Below, in pieces: positions 22,326 to 31,842 of a DNA stretch of 64,000 nucleotides. Every line of letters starts with the position of its first letter. Positions within the stretch are counted from its first letter, which is position 1. The translations under genes and the position numbers were made by a program. The stretch comes from Gentiana macrophylla (taxonomy: Eukaryota; Streptophyta; Magnoliopsida; Gentianales; Gentianaceae), in the NCBI GenBank assembly GCA_026214975.1, contig CM047807.1:67063824-67127823 (forward strand), written 5' to 3'. A model generated the notes under the pieces. It worked only from the letters and a program-made list of their open reading frames with translations, had not been told where the DNA came from and did not search any database.

Positions 22326-23753
22326 GAGAAGAAGCTTTGGCAGTAGGGCCACTAAGTAAGCTCAACGATGTTGAGTTGAGGAGTGGAGATCTTAAATCAA
22401 GTCTAGAGGAACCCCCTGTAGACTTGGTTCTGAAGCCGTTGCCTAAACATCTTAAGTATGTATTTCTGAGAGAAAGTGTCCGGCTTCCTTTGATCATCTC
22501 CGCCAAGCTATCTCGAATAGAAGAGCTTAAACTGCTAAACGTCTTGCGCAAAAATGAGAAAGCCTTTGGATGGCAGGTGGGAGATATCCGAGGGATATCT
22601 CCCGACATCTGTATGCACAAGATCAAGACTGAGGAGGGTGCAAAACAAGTTAGACAGCCTCAGAGAAGGCTTAACCCTCATATGCAAGAAGTAGTCAAGA
22701 AGGAAATTATAAAGCTTCTAGATATGGGTATCATTTACGCCATTGCAGACAGTGAGTGGGTATCCCCAACTCAAGTAGTTCCCAAAAAAGGTGGAATTAC
22801 TATTGAGAAGAATGAGAAAGGAGAAGAGATAGCATTGAGGCTCGTTCTTTGGATACACTGAGTATGTATCGATTATCGAAAGCTCAATGAGGTCACTCTG
22901 AAAGATCATTTCCCCCCTTCCATTCATTGACCCGGATGCTTGAGCGTCTGGCGGGGCACGACGCATTCTGCTTCTGGATGGATATTCAGGATACTTCCGA
23001 GATACCCATCGATCCTGTTGACCAAGAGAAGACCACTTTCACTTGCCTTTATGGGACATTCGCCTACAGCGGATGCCGTTTGTCTCTGTAATGCCCCTGA
23101 CCACCTTTCAAAGGTGTATGATGGCAATCTTTGACGGGCTAGTTGAAAAGTGCATGGAGATTTTTATGGATGATTTCTCGGTCTTTGGTCAATCCTTCGA
23201 TGATTGCCTCAATAATCTTGATCAGGTGTTGTCTAGATGTGTGGAAAAGGACTTAGTGCTTAATTAGGAAAAATGCCATTTCATGGTAGATGAAGGCATA
23301 GTCCTCGGCCACAAAGTGTCAGCCAAAGGTATAGAAGTAGATAGAGCCAAGGTTGAAGCTATTGAGAAGATGAGTTATCCTAAGAATGTTCGGGAGGTCC
23401 GAGGGTTTCTCGGGCATGTCGGTTTCTATAGGAGGTTCATCCAGGACTTTTCAAAGATTGCCAAGCCCCATGCCTACTTTACTCAAAGAAGACGTTACTT
23501 TTGATTTTGATGAGAATTGCAAGCGCGTTTGAGGAGCTTAAGAGTAGGCGATCTCGCTCCAATACTTATATCGCTTTGATCGAACCTACCCTTTGAGCTC
23601 ATGTGCGATGCATCCAACTATGCAGTTGGTGCAGTCTTAGGGCAAAAGCTTAACGGGAAATTCCAACCTATCTATTAAGCCAGTCACACACTGAATCCTT
23701 CTCAAGTTAACTACACGACAACTGAAAAGGAATTATTAGTCGTAGTCTTTGCT
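22326..23753 (+). pseudogene. pol: Reverse transcriptase of element E, multiply frameshifted
   Basis: Copies the element RNA into DNA. Fragments read, in order: SLEEPPVDLVLKPLP...FGWQVGDIRGISPD (22390-22600), GIIYAIADSEWVSPTQVVPKKGG (22720-22800), then CIDYRKLNE about 22868 in another frame. FMDDFSVFG (about 23164) carries the catalytic Asp pair in the FMDD form also seen in C. EKCHFMV follows an in-frame TAG at about 23265. Small indels cluster at 22850-23100 and 23490-23710. The aligned segment of C is intact, which makes each lesion easy to place. Confidence 0.85.
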
Positions 23754-25560
23754 ATGGATAAGTTTCGTAGTTACTTGCTGGGCACTCAAGTGATTGTGTG
23801 GACTGACCACGCTGCTTTACGGTATCTCATGACCAAAAAGGAAGCTAAACCGCGCTTACTGCGTTGGATACTAACCCTCCAAGAGTTTGACGTTCAAATC
23901 AAAGATAAGAAGGGCAGTGAGAACGTAGTGGCGGATCATGTTTCTAGGATGTTAAGTGAGGAAAAGGGTGATCCTGATGACATAGATCTTTACTTTCCTC
24001 TAGAAAACATCATGTTGATCGATGGCCGCTCTCCAGATGTTCCTTGGTACTCCTCCATTGTCAACTACCTTCATGCCAAATACCTTGATCCTGAAATGTC
24101 TTATCAAGAGAAGAAGAAGTTCTTCTCTGATATGAAATATTTCGTTTGGGATGAACCTTACCTCTTCAAGATCTGCAAGGATGGTTTGCTGAGGAGGTGT
24201 GTTCCTGAGTCCGAGCAACGCGATATAATCGAGCAATGCCATAGTGGACCCACAGGTGGTCACTTTGGTCCTTGGAAAACGGTTGCTAAGATCTTCCAAT
24301 CCGGTTTCTATTGGCCCACAATCTTCAAAGACACGGAAGCCTTCTGTAAAGCTTGTGATAGATGCCAAAGAACTGGTGCTCTGACAAGGCGGTTTGACAT
24401 GCCTTTGAAACCCATCCTCGAATGCGAAGTCTTTGATGTATGGGGTATCGATTTTATGGGACCATTCCCATCATCTTGCGGTAACAAATACATCTTAGTC
24501 TGCGTAGACTATGTGTCTAAATGGGTGGAGGCTCAAGCCACTCCTCACAATGATCACAAAACGATCATGAAATTCTTAAAGAAAAATATCTTCGTGAGGT
24601 TTGGATGTCCACGTGCCTTGATCGATGATGAAGGACGATTTGTAACCGACCTTTGGAAAAAGTCCTCGAGAAGTATGGTGTTCGCCACAAAGCGGCACAC
24701 CGTATCATCCGATGACTAGTGGTCGAGTTGAGCGAAGCAAACGAGCTTGAAGAAGATCTGGAGAAGACAGTGCTTGATCATAGAAAGGACTGGAGTTTGA
24801 AGTTGGATGACGTACTTTGGGCTTACAGAATCGCTTATAAAACCCCTATGGGTACATCTCCATATCAAATGGTCTACGGAAACCATGTCATACACTGTCG
24901 AGTTAGAGCATAGAGCTTATTGGGCTACAAAGTTTACGAACTTTGATTCCCAATCTTTTGGAAAACATCGACTACTCTAGCGATTACATGAGCTAGACAG
25001 TCGGACTCCAGGCTTAAAGCGCCAGGATTAGTAAAGACAAGATGAAGCTACTCCACGATGCTAAGATTAAGAAGAGAGAATTTCAAGTCGGCGAACAAGT
25101 TCTTCTATACAATTCTAGGTTACATTTGTTTCCTGGAAAGTTGAGGACACGTTGGTCCGGTCCTTTCGAGATTCTCCAAATTATTCCTGGAGGCGTTCTA
25201 GAACTACGAGGTTATGGAGACCAGCCGTTTCGAGTGAACGGTCAGAGGTGCAAACACTACATTGGTGAGCCTAAAGGAAAGCCTTTGACTGTTAGGTTCC
25301 TCGATATCCTCGGGTGTGGTGCTACACAAGTCGAAGAATTCGACGAGTTTTCACCCGATCTTTTCTCCGAGGATGAAGCCAATGGTCAATCTGAAGAAGT
25401 TCTAGTTGGTAGTTGGGATATGGAAGAGTATTGGAAGGAGCGTCAATTAAAATGTCATCAGAAGCTTCAGAAGATGAGGAAGTCAACCATGGGGAAGTTT
25501 AAACGTATTTGGAAAGCTATCAAAGAGCTAACCCCATGTGTTAAGTCTTTGCTTCTGTGA
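23754..25560 (+). pseudogene. pol: RNase H and integrase of element E
   Basis: The RNase H tail reads [11 protein letters not shown] and [19 protein letters not shown]. The integrase zinc finger has the HHCC pattern (HSGPTGGH...CKACDRC, about 24237-24370). The catalytic core has DVWGIDF (first Asp, about 24433) and a second Asp in ALIDDEG (about 24620). The conserved Glu lies in [11 protein letters not shown] (about 24720) after a frame change. The C-terminal part at 25042-25560 reads [19 protein letters not shown] and VNGQRCKHYIG. Three or more frame breaks make it inactive. Confidence 0.85.
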
Positions 25561-25641
25561 CCAAACTATCGATCAAAGTTTAGACGAGGTAGTGGCTGGC
25601 AGAAAAGTCAAATGGCCTGATCCAGGTGAGCTTTAAGCGGT

Positions 25642-25688
25642 GTCGAGCTAACGACAAGAACCAAAAGCGCTACTAGGAGGCATCCTAG
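25642..25688 (+). other. Two-hairpin RNA module, copy 1 (element E)
   Basis: Hairpin 1 GTCG-AGCTAA-CGAC (25642-25655), spacer with AAAAGCGCT (25663-25671), hairpin 2 CTAGG-AGGCAT-CCTAG (25673-25688). It lies 82 nt after the integrase stop. The second copy sits exactly 600 nt downstream. Confidence 0.6.
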
Positions 25689-25816
25689 ATATCCCTTATT
25701 ATATTAGTTAAATTCTGTTATGCTGTTAGTATTATATTTATTTAAGTTTTAGTTGATTAAGTTTTAGTTAACTAGGTTTTTATGTTTACATCTATCAGTT
25801 AGTTTGCTTTTTAGAT

Positions 25817-26222
25817 ATGGATTACGGAATTCTTCCCGAGGAGTTCCCCATCATTAGTCGGATCCCATCGATTATTCTGATGGTGATGGACCAGGGGCAC
25901 TATAGTCCCGCACGTAGATTTTGAGCTTAGTACCCGTCACGAAGACCATCACCTATGTTCTCATTGTTCCTCTTTGTTCGGGAGGTAGTGACTTCACTCT
26001 TGAGGAGCTACTGAGGAAGCTATAGGGCGTCCATATTCGATCCTAAACGACCCTATCTTTGATGAGATCTAGCGCCGGGTACTACAAGCTTCACATTTTA
26101 GAGGTTTAGAGGTAGCTGGAGATGACTGGGGTGTACAAGACGACTATGATTTCCCTCCTGCTATTGATATGCTTCGTCGTCTCATCCGGTTGGTGGATTG
26201 GGACGAGATTTATGCTGACTAG
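25817..26222 (+). pseudogene. Small decayed ORF between the two RNA modules of E
   Basis: Not recognisable as a known family. A frame starts MDYGILPEEFPII (25817), a second frame reads VTKTITYVLIVPLCSGGSDFTLEELL (about 25935-26020), and a third ends AIDMLRRLIRLVDWDEIYAD before TAG (26220-26222). Together they look like one protein of about 130 residues broken by at least two frameshifts. The hairpin module follows 20 nt after the stop, as it follows pol in C (17 nt). Confidence 0.4.
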
Positions 26223-26241
26223 CGTTAGTTAGGTTTGTTTC

Positions 26242-26288
26242 GTCGAGCCCCGACGTAAAACAAAAGCGCTTGGTGGGAGGCAACCCAC
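26242..26288 (+). other. Two-hairpin RNA module, copy 2 (element E)
   Basis: Hairpin 1 GTCG-AGCCC-CGAC (26242-26254), AAAAGCGCT (26262-26270), hairpin 2 GTGGG-AGGCAA-CCCAC (26273-26288). The stem of hairpin 2 differs from copy 1 but still pairs fully, and the loop AGGCA is kept. Internal spacing is identical to copy 1 (31 nt between hairpin starts). Confidence 0.65.
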
Positions 26289-26442
26289 TGTTTTCTATTT
26301 GTTTTTATTTAATTTCTCGTAATTTTATGTACTTTGTTTGATTTGAATTGGTATTTTTGAAATTTTAATTAAGTTTAATAAGAAATTGCATTTTTGAATT
26401 TGAGTTGTATGGAATTTTATGATTTTTGACACTTTTCTGCTT

Positions 26443-26643
26443 GGGCGCCCGTCGAAATCTGACGCCCGTCCGCCTTGATAAACTTTTGGACGCAGCGCCC
26501 ACTAGCACTCGACGCCCGTCTGAATTCCTCCTCCAACTCGTATGTGATTTAAAGTGTTGGGACGAGCGTCACCGAGGCGGGCGCCCGCCCGGTTCATCTC
26601 GACTTTCAGTGGGCGCCCGTCCGGCTGAAGTTGGACGAGCGCC
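26443..26643 (+). repeat. GGGCGCCCGTCC motif array upstream of an internal TATA box
   Basis: About eight copies: GGGCGCCCGTC (26443), GACGCCCGTCC (26461), GGACGCAGCGCCC (26488), GACGCCCGTC (26511), GGACGAGCGTC (26560), GGGCGCCCGCCC (26579), GGGCGCCCGTCC (26611), GGACGAGCGCCC (26633). The last ends 11 bp before TATATATA. Confidence 0.8.
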
Positions 26644-26654
26644 CAACCTATGCC

Positions 26655-26662
26655 TATATATA
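26655..26662 (+). promoter_or_regulatory. Putative internal promoter of element E (TATA box)
   Basis: CCTATATATACCCC follows the motif array as the TATA box does in the LTR. Downstream (26690-26850) the sequence is C/T-rich, like a plant 5' untranslated leader. ATG of the third ORF is at 27240. Confidence 0.5.
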
Positions 26663-27239
26663 CCCCTTCTTCGAATGAAAACTCACTTTTCAGAATTTTC
26701 AAAAGCCAAACCGTTCCTCTCTTCCCCTTTTGCCCTAAAATTCTCGATTCTAAACCATTTTGAGCGATTCGAAGTGCTACTGAGCCACTCTTAATCCCTC
26801 TCTTTGATTCTCATAACCAAATTCCCAACACACAATATTTTTGGAGAAGCCGCACCCATTGTAGTCCGACTTTTAAGGAAAAAAATTGATTTTGGGGCTC
26901 GTTTTGGTGTTGTTTGGACTACTTCTCACCTCGATCAACATCTACTCATCCTACGTGGCAAGTTAGTAGCAACTTTTCTAGTTTTTTTTCACGTTTTTGC
27001 GAGTTCGATCTTTGGGTCGGCTCGTTCACTTGAATATCATCTTAATTCGTTTTTTTTACTGGTTTTGTGTTTCTTTCTGCTCTGTTTTGGTGATGTGGTG
27101 TTGTGATGGGTGGTGAATTGGTTGTTTGGTGATGATGATGGTTGTGGTTGTGGTTTGGTTGCTTTGAAATCCCGCTTTGGATGATAAACGGGTGTCTTGT
27201 TGTGAATTGGTGTTGTTTCGGCTTAGCCTAGGCTTGAAA

Positions 27240-28778
27240 ATGGTGCATAAGGCGGTAGCTAAGAGGCATGGAAAAGGGGTTGCTAAGGAACCTGCTAAGA
27301 AGAAGAAGGGTGTGGACCCCACTTTAGTCAATCCTAATCAAGGAATTCGCATTGGTGAGCGTCAGAGCCTTCCTAGAGGTCAAACTAGAGTTCCTGTCCA
27401 AGACGAGCCTGAATCTGGGTCTGAGACTGATGATGAGCCGCTAGTGAGGATGCAAACTAGGGCGGCAGAAGCTCGGGGTGAGCAGGTAGACAATGAACCC
27501 GAGGGAGACGAGCCAGTTAGACGGAGAGTGAGACCTGCTATCCCTATGCCCTTTGCTCGTAGGTTCATCAATGCTACGGCAATGGAGGTCTATAATAAGC
27601 ATTATTTGACTCGGACGATGTTGGTCGAGCGAGCCGTTCTAGACACGAAGGTGGACCCCACATTTGTGAAGTTGTTAACGGATAGGAAGTGGGGGGCTTT
27701 GATGAAAACTCCTAGAACCCCGGTTAATGCTACGGTAGTCCGTGAATTTTATGCCAATTTCTCGAGACGGACTTGGCGGCCCGGGTTGTGACGGTTCGGG
27801 AGTTCAGGTGCCGCGACGCCTTGCAAGTTATCAATGGAAGAAATGCAGATTAGATCTTTTGAGGGCTTGGACTATAAGGAGGCCATTAAAGCTAAACAGG
27901 ACGCCGGTGAGGATCCACTAGAGGAATTACGGTTGTTGGTATGCCCGGAGGTGCCGTGGACGCTTAGACCGGGCGGGGCTAGGAAGGAATTAGTGACCAC
28001 AAACTGGACGGAAGATTGGAAGGTTCAGTGTCGGTTTATCCAGAACCGGTTGTTACCTAAAACAACAACGACTCATTTCCATATTGGAGATCTTGGGATG
28101 CTTTATGCCTTAAACTTCAAGCTTAATGTCGATGTGGGGCAAGCGATTTTCGACGAGGTGGCCATGAATCAGAAAGTGTATACTAGGTGCTTGATTTGTC
28201 CGCATTTGATACACGGCCTATGTCAAGATGCTAAAGTTCCCGAGTACACGACCGATCATAAACCGAAGAATCCAAGGTTCTTGCAACGGAGAAGGAAAAG
28301 CCTACCGATCGATCGAGACCGCGAGTTACCACGTGAGCTTGGTTCTTCCCCTGCACCACCTCCGGTTCCCTCCTTGTCTAGTTTATCTCCTGCGGAGAGG
28401 ACTCGGTATAGCATGGCCAGTAGTCTACGGGATTGGATGACTGATATCCAGGAGACGCAAAAGAACATGATGTACGTGCTGAAGTGCATTGTGGAGGGCA
28501 AGAGACCGAGGGATATGAATATTTTCAGGGAGAGTGGTACGGAGTTCGTCTTTTCTGATGCAATCGAGCAGGTCATTGCCGACGTGCTTGAGGCGGAGAG
28601 GGAGCCTGATGATGAGGAGGTTGCGGAGGAGAGACCTCCTGGGACTGATTCTGCCCCGGTTACACAGCCGGCACCTTCATCGACGACGTCTACGGCTGCT
28701 GTACCCTCCACTGACCCTACTACTGCTGTTGATTCTACTGTTCCTCCTTCGGCTGAGCCTGCTCCGGGCCTTTCTTGA
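27240..28778 (+). pseudogene. Third ORF of element E (Athila-type, plant-transposon-protein-like)
   Basis: Extra protein of Athila elements with unknown role, sometimes called env-like. Start MVHKAVAKRHGKG (27240) gives a Lys-rich, NLS-like N-terminus. An acidic stretch follows, then the central MPFARRFINATAMEVYNKHY...FYANFSRRTW region, which resembles the putative plant transposon protein domain. A TGA at 27789-27791 interrupts it. The alternative frame there reads VTVREFRCRDALQVINGRN, so two compensating frameshifts are likely rather than a simple stop. The rest (27834-28778) is open, has a basic KPKNPRFLQRRRKS patch and ends in a Pro/Thr/Ser-rich tail. No signal peptide or membrane segment is visible, which argues against an envelope protein. 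Confidence 0.7.
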
Positions 28779-30255
28779 GCTTTATCTGTTATTTTTCTGA
28801 TTTCATGTAGCACTTTCATGATACCTGTACTTTTCATTTTCTACGTTTACGGATCATGTAAGCCATACGGCATCCCGACATTCTGTTTTGATTTGTATTA
28901 ACTTTCTGGTCACTGTTTTATATGCTTACCGATGTTTCTTTTGTCTACTCGATTTCGATTTATTATCTTTTTCATTGTTACGATATTATACCCCATTGTT
29001 CCCCCGAGGTATTTCTGGTTTCTCGAGTGGTGCAGATCTAGTTTTTTGTCGAGCTCTCGGTTGAGTTCGGTTTGGACGTTGTTTTCAACGCTTTTGCGGG
29101 CGTTGTTTCTTTTCATGCTCGCCTGACCAAAGATCTCGATTTTCTCACGCAAAATCAGCTAAGTTTCTTTTTCTTTCCGTTATGCACAACATGAGGACAT
29201 GTTGGTTTTTAAGTGTGGGGGAGGGGAATGATTTGAGATGTATCTATGCATTTGTTTAAAACGTTAGTGTTTCTATGCAAAATGAGCTATAATTTTTGAG
29301 ATTTTTGGAATTCTCCGACATTTTGGTTTTTGTTTTGTCCCGAGTAGGCAATTCAATTCAATGTTCGTCATCTTTATAGTCATTTAAGCTATACATCATA
29401 TGTTTGGTAAGTCAGTTGTTTCACCTGACACTATTTTTCACGAGCCATAGTGACGATGAGCTATTTTATAAAGCTATACCCCGTCTGGATTAGTGATTTT
29501 TGATTTTCTTATAAGTCGTGTACTTAGTGCTACGTATATATCGTGAGACTTATGATAGTTTGTATTTAGTTCCGAGTATGACGTACTGTGAATATCTAAG
29601 GTTTGAATGTGATAAGTAATACGTAACTAATGTCATTTGAAAAAGTTAAGTTAATAGTTGATTAATAAGGGTGTGTCGGAAGCTGGTCGATGATTTGAGT
29701 GCGGTAAGGCATTATCTCAAAATGTTTTATTCCACTATGATGACCAAAAGCTCACGGCGATCGTGAAAAAGTTGCCTTATGATTGGAGTAAGGTAGGGTA
29801 TATCTCGAATATCCTATTCTGCTATGAGGGCAAGAGCTCATTCTGATGTGTGTTTAAATGTGAAATATTAAATCAACTTATAAAAGAATTGTTATGAAAT
29901 TGATATGAGACTAAGTTATCGTCTATCTTATCCCCAGTATAAACTGTCGGATATGCTGTAGGGATTATCCTCTGAGTATTTCAGAAAGGCCCTAGATATA
30001 TTCGATCATTCTTTTCGGGATATTTTACGTTTGTAGGGTACATCTTATGAGTGTCATTTATTGCTAGTCTACAAGGGGGTATTAGCTAGTTTTGCTTTGA
30101 GTTTCTCGAGCTTGGACTTAGTGGAAGTTTTCTATGGTTTTGCACGCACACCGTGGTGAACTTCTGATTTACTGGATATGTGTTATATATGTGGAGATGT
30201 CTGTTTTTTTTTCCGAGCCTTATTTTTGTTTTGTTTTGCTCGGGACGAGCAAAAG
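28779..30255 (+). other. Non-coding 3' spacer of element E
   Basis: About 1.5 kb without a gene. It contains a second PPT-like purine tract (29209-29227), an imperfect tandem duplication (29698-29765 and 29780-29845, both with TATCTC...TATTC(C/T)...CTATGA.G.C.A.AGCTCA) and the block CTCGGGACGAGCAAA (about 30239-30253) just before the terminal PPT. Confidence 0.6.
29209..29227 (+). other. Internal PPT-like tract of element E
   Basis: TTAAGTGTGGGGGAGGGGA, nearly the same as the terminal PPT about 1 kb downstream. Confidence 0.65.
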
Positions 30256-30272
30256 CTTAAGTGTGGGGGAGT
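30256..30272 (+). other. Terminal polypurine tract of element E
   Basis: CTTAAGTGTGGGGGAGT directly before the 3' LTR. Confidence 0.8.
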
Positions 30273-31837
30273 TGTTAAGGGTGAATTTATACGATCTATA
30301 ACGCTATATGTTATGCTGATTTCCTTCATTTTGGTATGAATTTGTATAAGAAAAAAGTGTTTAATGGATTTATTGAGCGAATGATACTTTGAAAGAGTTA
30401 ATCGGAAAATAGGTTGATTTATGTGATTTAATTGTGATTTTTATGATTATTTGAGCGTTATTACATTTTGCGATGTTTCTATGTGTGTAGATACATGTTT
30501 GAAGCTCAAAAAATGATCACAAGTTGATTAAAGTTCGAGTTAATTAATGATGGAAAGATAATGAAGGAATTGGATATGATAAAAGAGATAGAGATGAAGG
30601 AATCTAGATAAAGTCGATCTGGATCAAGGCGTCCATCGGCTGAACTAGCGTCCCGAGTGGGACGGGCGTTTGACATTCCGCACGGCGTTCGGGAGGAGCT
30701 TTTACATTGAGGATGATCATATTTTTCTGGACGAGCGCCCAATTTAAAGTAAGGCGGGCGTCGATCCGGCTCGGCCCGACTCGAAGAAGATTACACCGAG
30801 TGGACGGCGTTTTTATTCGACGGGCGCCCGGCCGCCGACTTAGTGAAACCGACCTAGTTTTCTATATAAGGCAGCGTGTTTTCTCCCCAATATCATCATA
30901 TATTCAAACCCTAAACCCTAGGGGCGGCCAAGCTGCGTTTTCCTTTAGTTTTTATTCAGTTTTTAGTCAAATATTTTAATGCACTTTTACTCTAAACAAT
31001 TCGATATTCGAAGAGGATGCTAAGAGGTTAGGCCTCTATTGAACAAGCGTTGTGAAGCCGTCCGATTCAACTATTCAGTTTCTTTTCGTGATTATTTTGT
31101 GAGTATCTATTACGAGTTGTTCCTTTATCATGCTTTATGCTGTTTATTGCAAATTTATGTCGAAAGATGCTTGCTCTATTGATCGTTTAATTGATGAGAA
31201 TCATGTTAGACGTTAGATCACCACGATAAAGGATAGATATTTGATCTAATTAACGAGAGTTATTAGGTTAGATTTCTAGGTTAGGAATTGAGAGATTTCA
31301 CACCTTGAATTGAGAGCGTTAATCTTTAGATCGAAAGATACATATTAATAATGCTAACTTGCCTAAGAAATTAGGGTTCATACCTTTGAATAGGTGAATC
31401 ACAACTTGACTAGTAATCACGAGATAATCTGAATTGAAATTGAACGTTGATAGGATAGGTGGATCAATTGCTTGTTCGTTTAAGTAAATTATTGATTTTA
31501 AACTCTTTGAATCGAATTGCTTAGCTTGGTTAATTTTACATTTGCATGCTTAGATTAGTTTAGTTTAAATTGGTTCGCAGCCCGTATCCTTCACGGCTTT
31601 AGATCATCTCTTTCGTCGGTTTTACGTTTTAGTTAAAATTTATTTTAGTTTCCTTTAGTTTTATCCATTTGTTTAGTTTAGTAATCGTGACATAGGTTAG
31701 TTAGATAAAAACTAGAAATCACAATCGTTTAGTTCCCCGTAAGATCGACCCGGCATTAACCGCTATTACTACGATCCTTATACTTGAGGTTAACCGGATT
31801 ATTACTTGTTTATTTTGTGTTGATAAAATCCGTGACA
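30273..31837 (+). mobile_element. 3' LTR of element E
   Basis: 1565 bp, TGTTAAGGG to CCGTGACA. It carries the diverged motif array (30628-30830) and TATATAAG (30863-30870), then AAACCCTAAACCCTA near 30906. It is followed by CTACT and the resumed RT frame of C. Confidence 0.93.
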
Positions 31838-31842
31838 CTACT

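Larger units (their letters stand above)
17299..31837 (+). mobile_element. Element E: Athila-type Gypsy retrotransposon nested in C
   Basis: 14.5-kb element with LTRs of 1564 and 1565 bp (TGT(A/T)AAGGG...CCGTGACA), exact tRNA-Asp PBS and 3' PPT, flanked by the 5-bp duplication CTACT (17294-17298 and 31838-31842). Removing E and one CTACT restores C's frame exactly. Order: leader, gag with two zinc knuckles, protease, RT, RNase H, integrase, hairpin module, small decayed ORF, second hairpin module, motif array with TATA, third ORF, long spacer, PPT. LTR sequence differs from that of C, so it is a separate family. The coding region carries many frameshifts. Confidence 0.93.

Noticed and set aside
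26426..26794. 122-codon ORF after pol of E
   Set aside because: Again reads through the motif array and TATA region; no homology recognised.
27240..28778. Third ORF of E as an envelope glycoprotein
   Set aside because: No signal peptide, no membrane segment and a Lys-rich NLS-like start; plant-transposon-type domain fits better.
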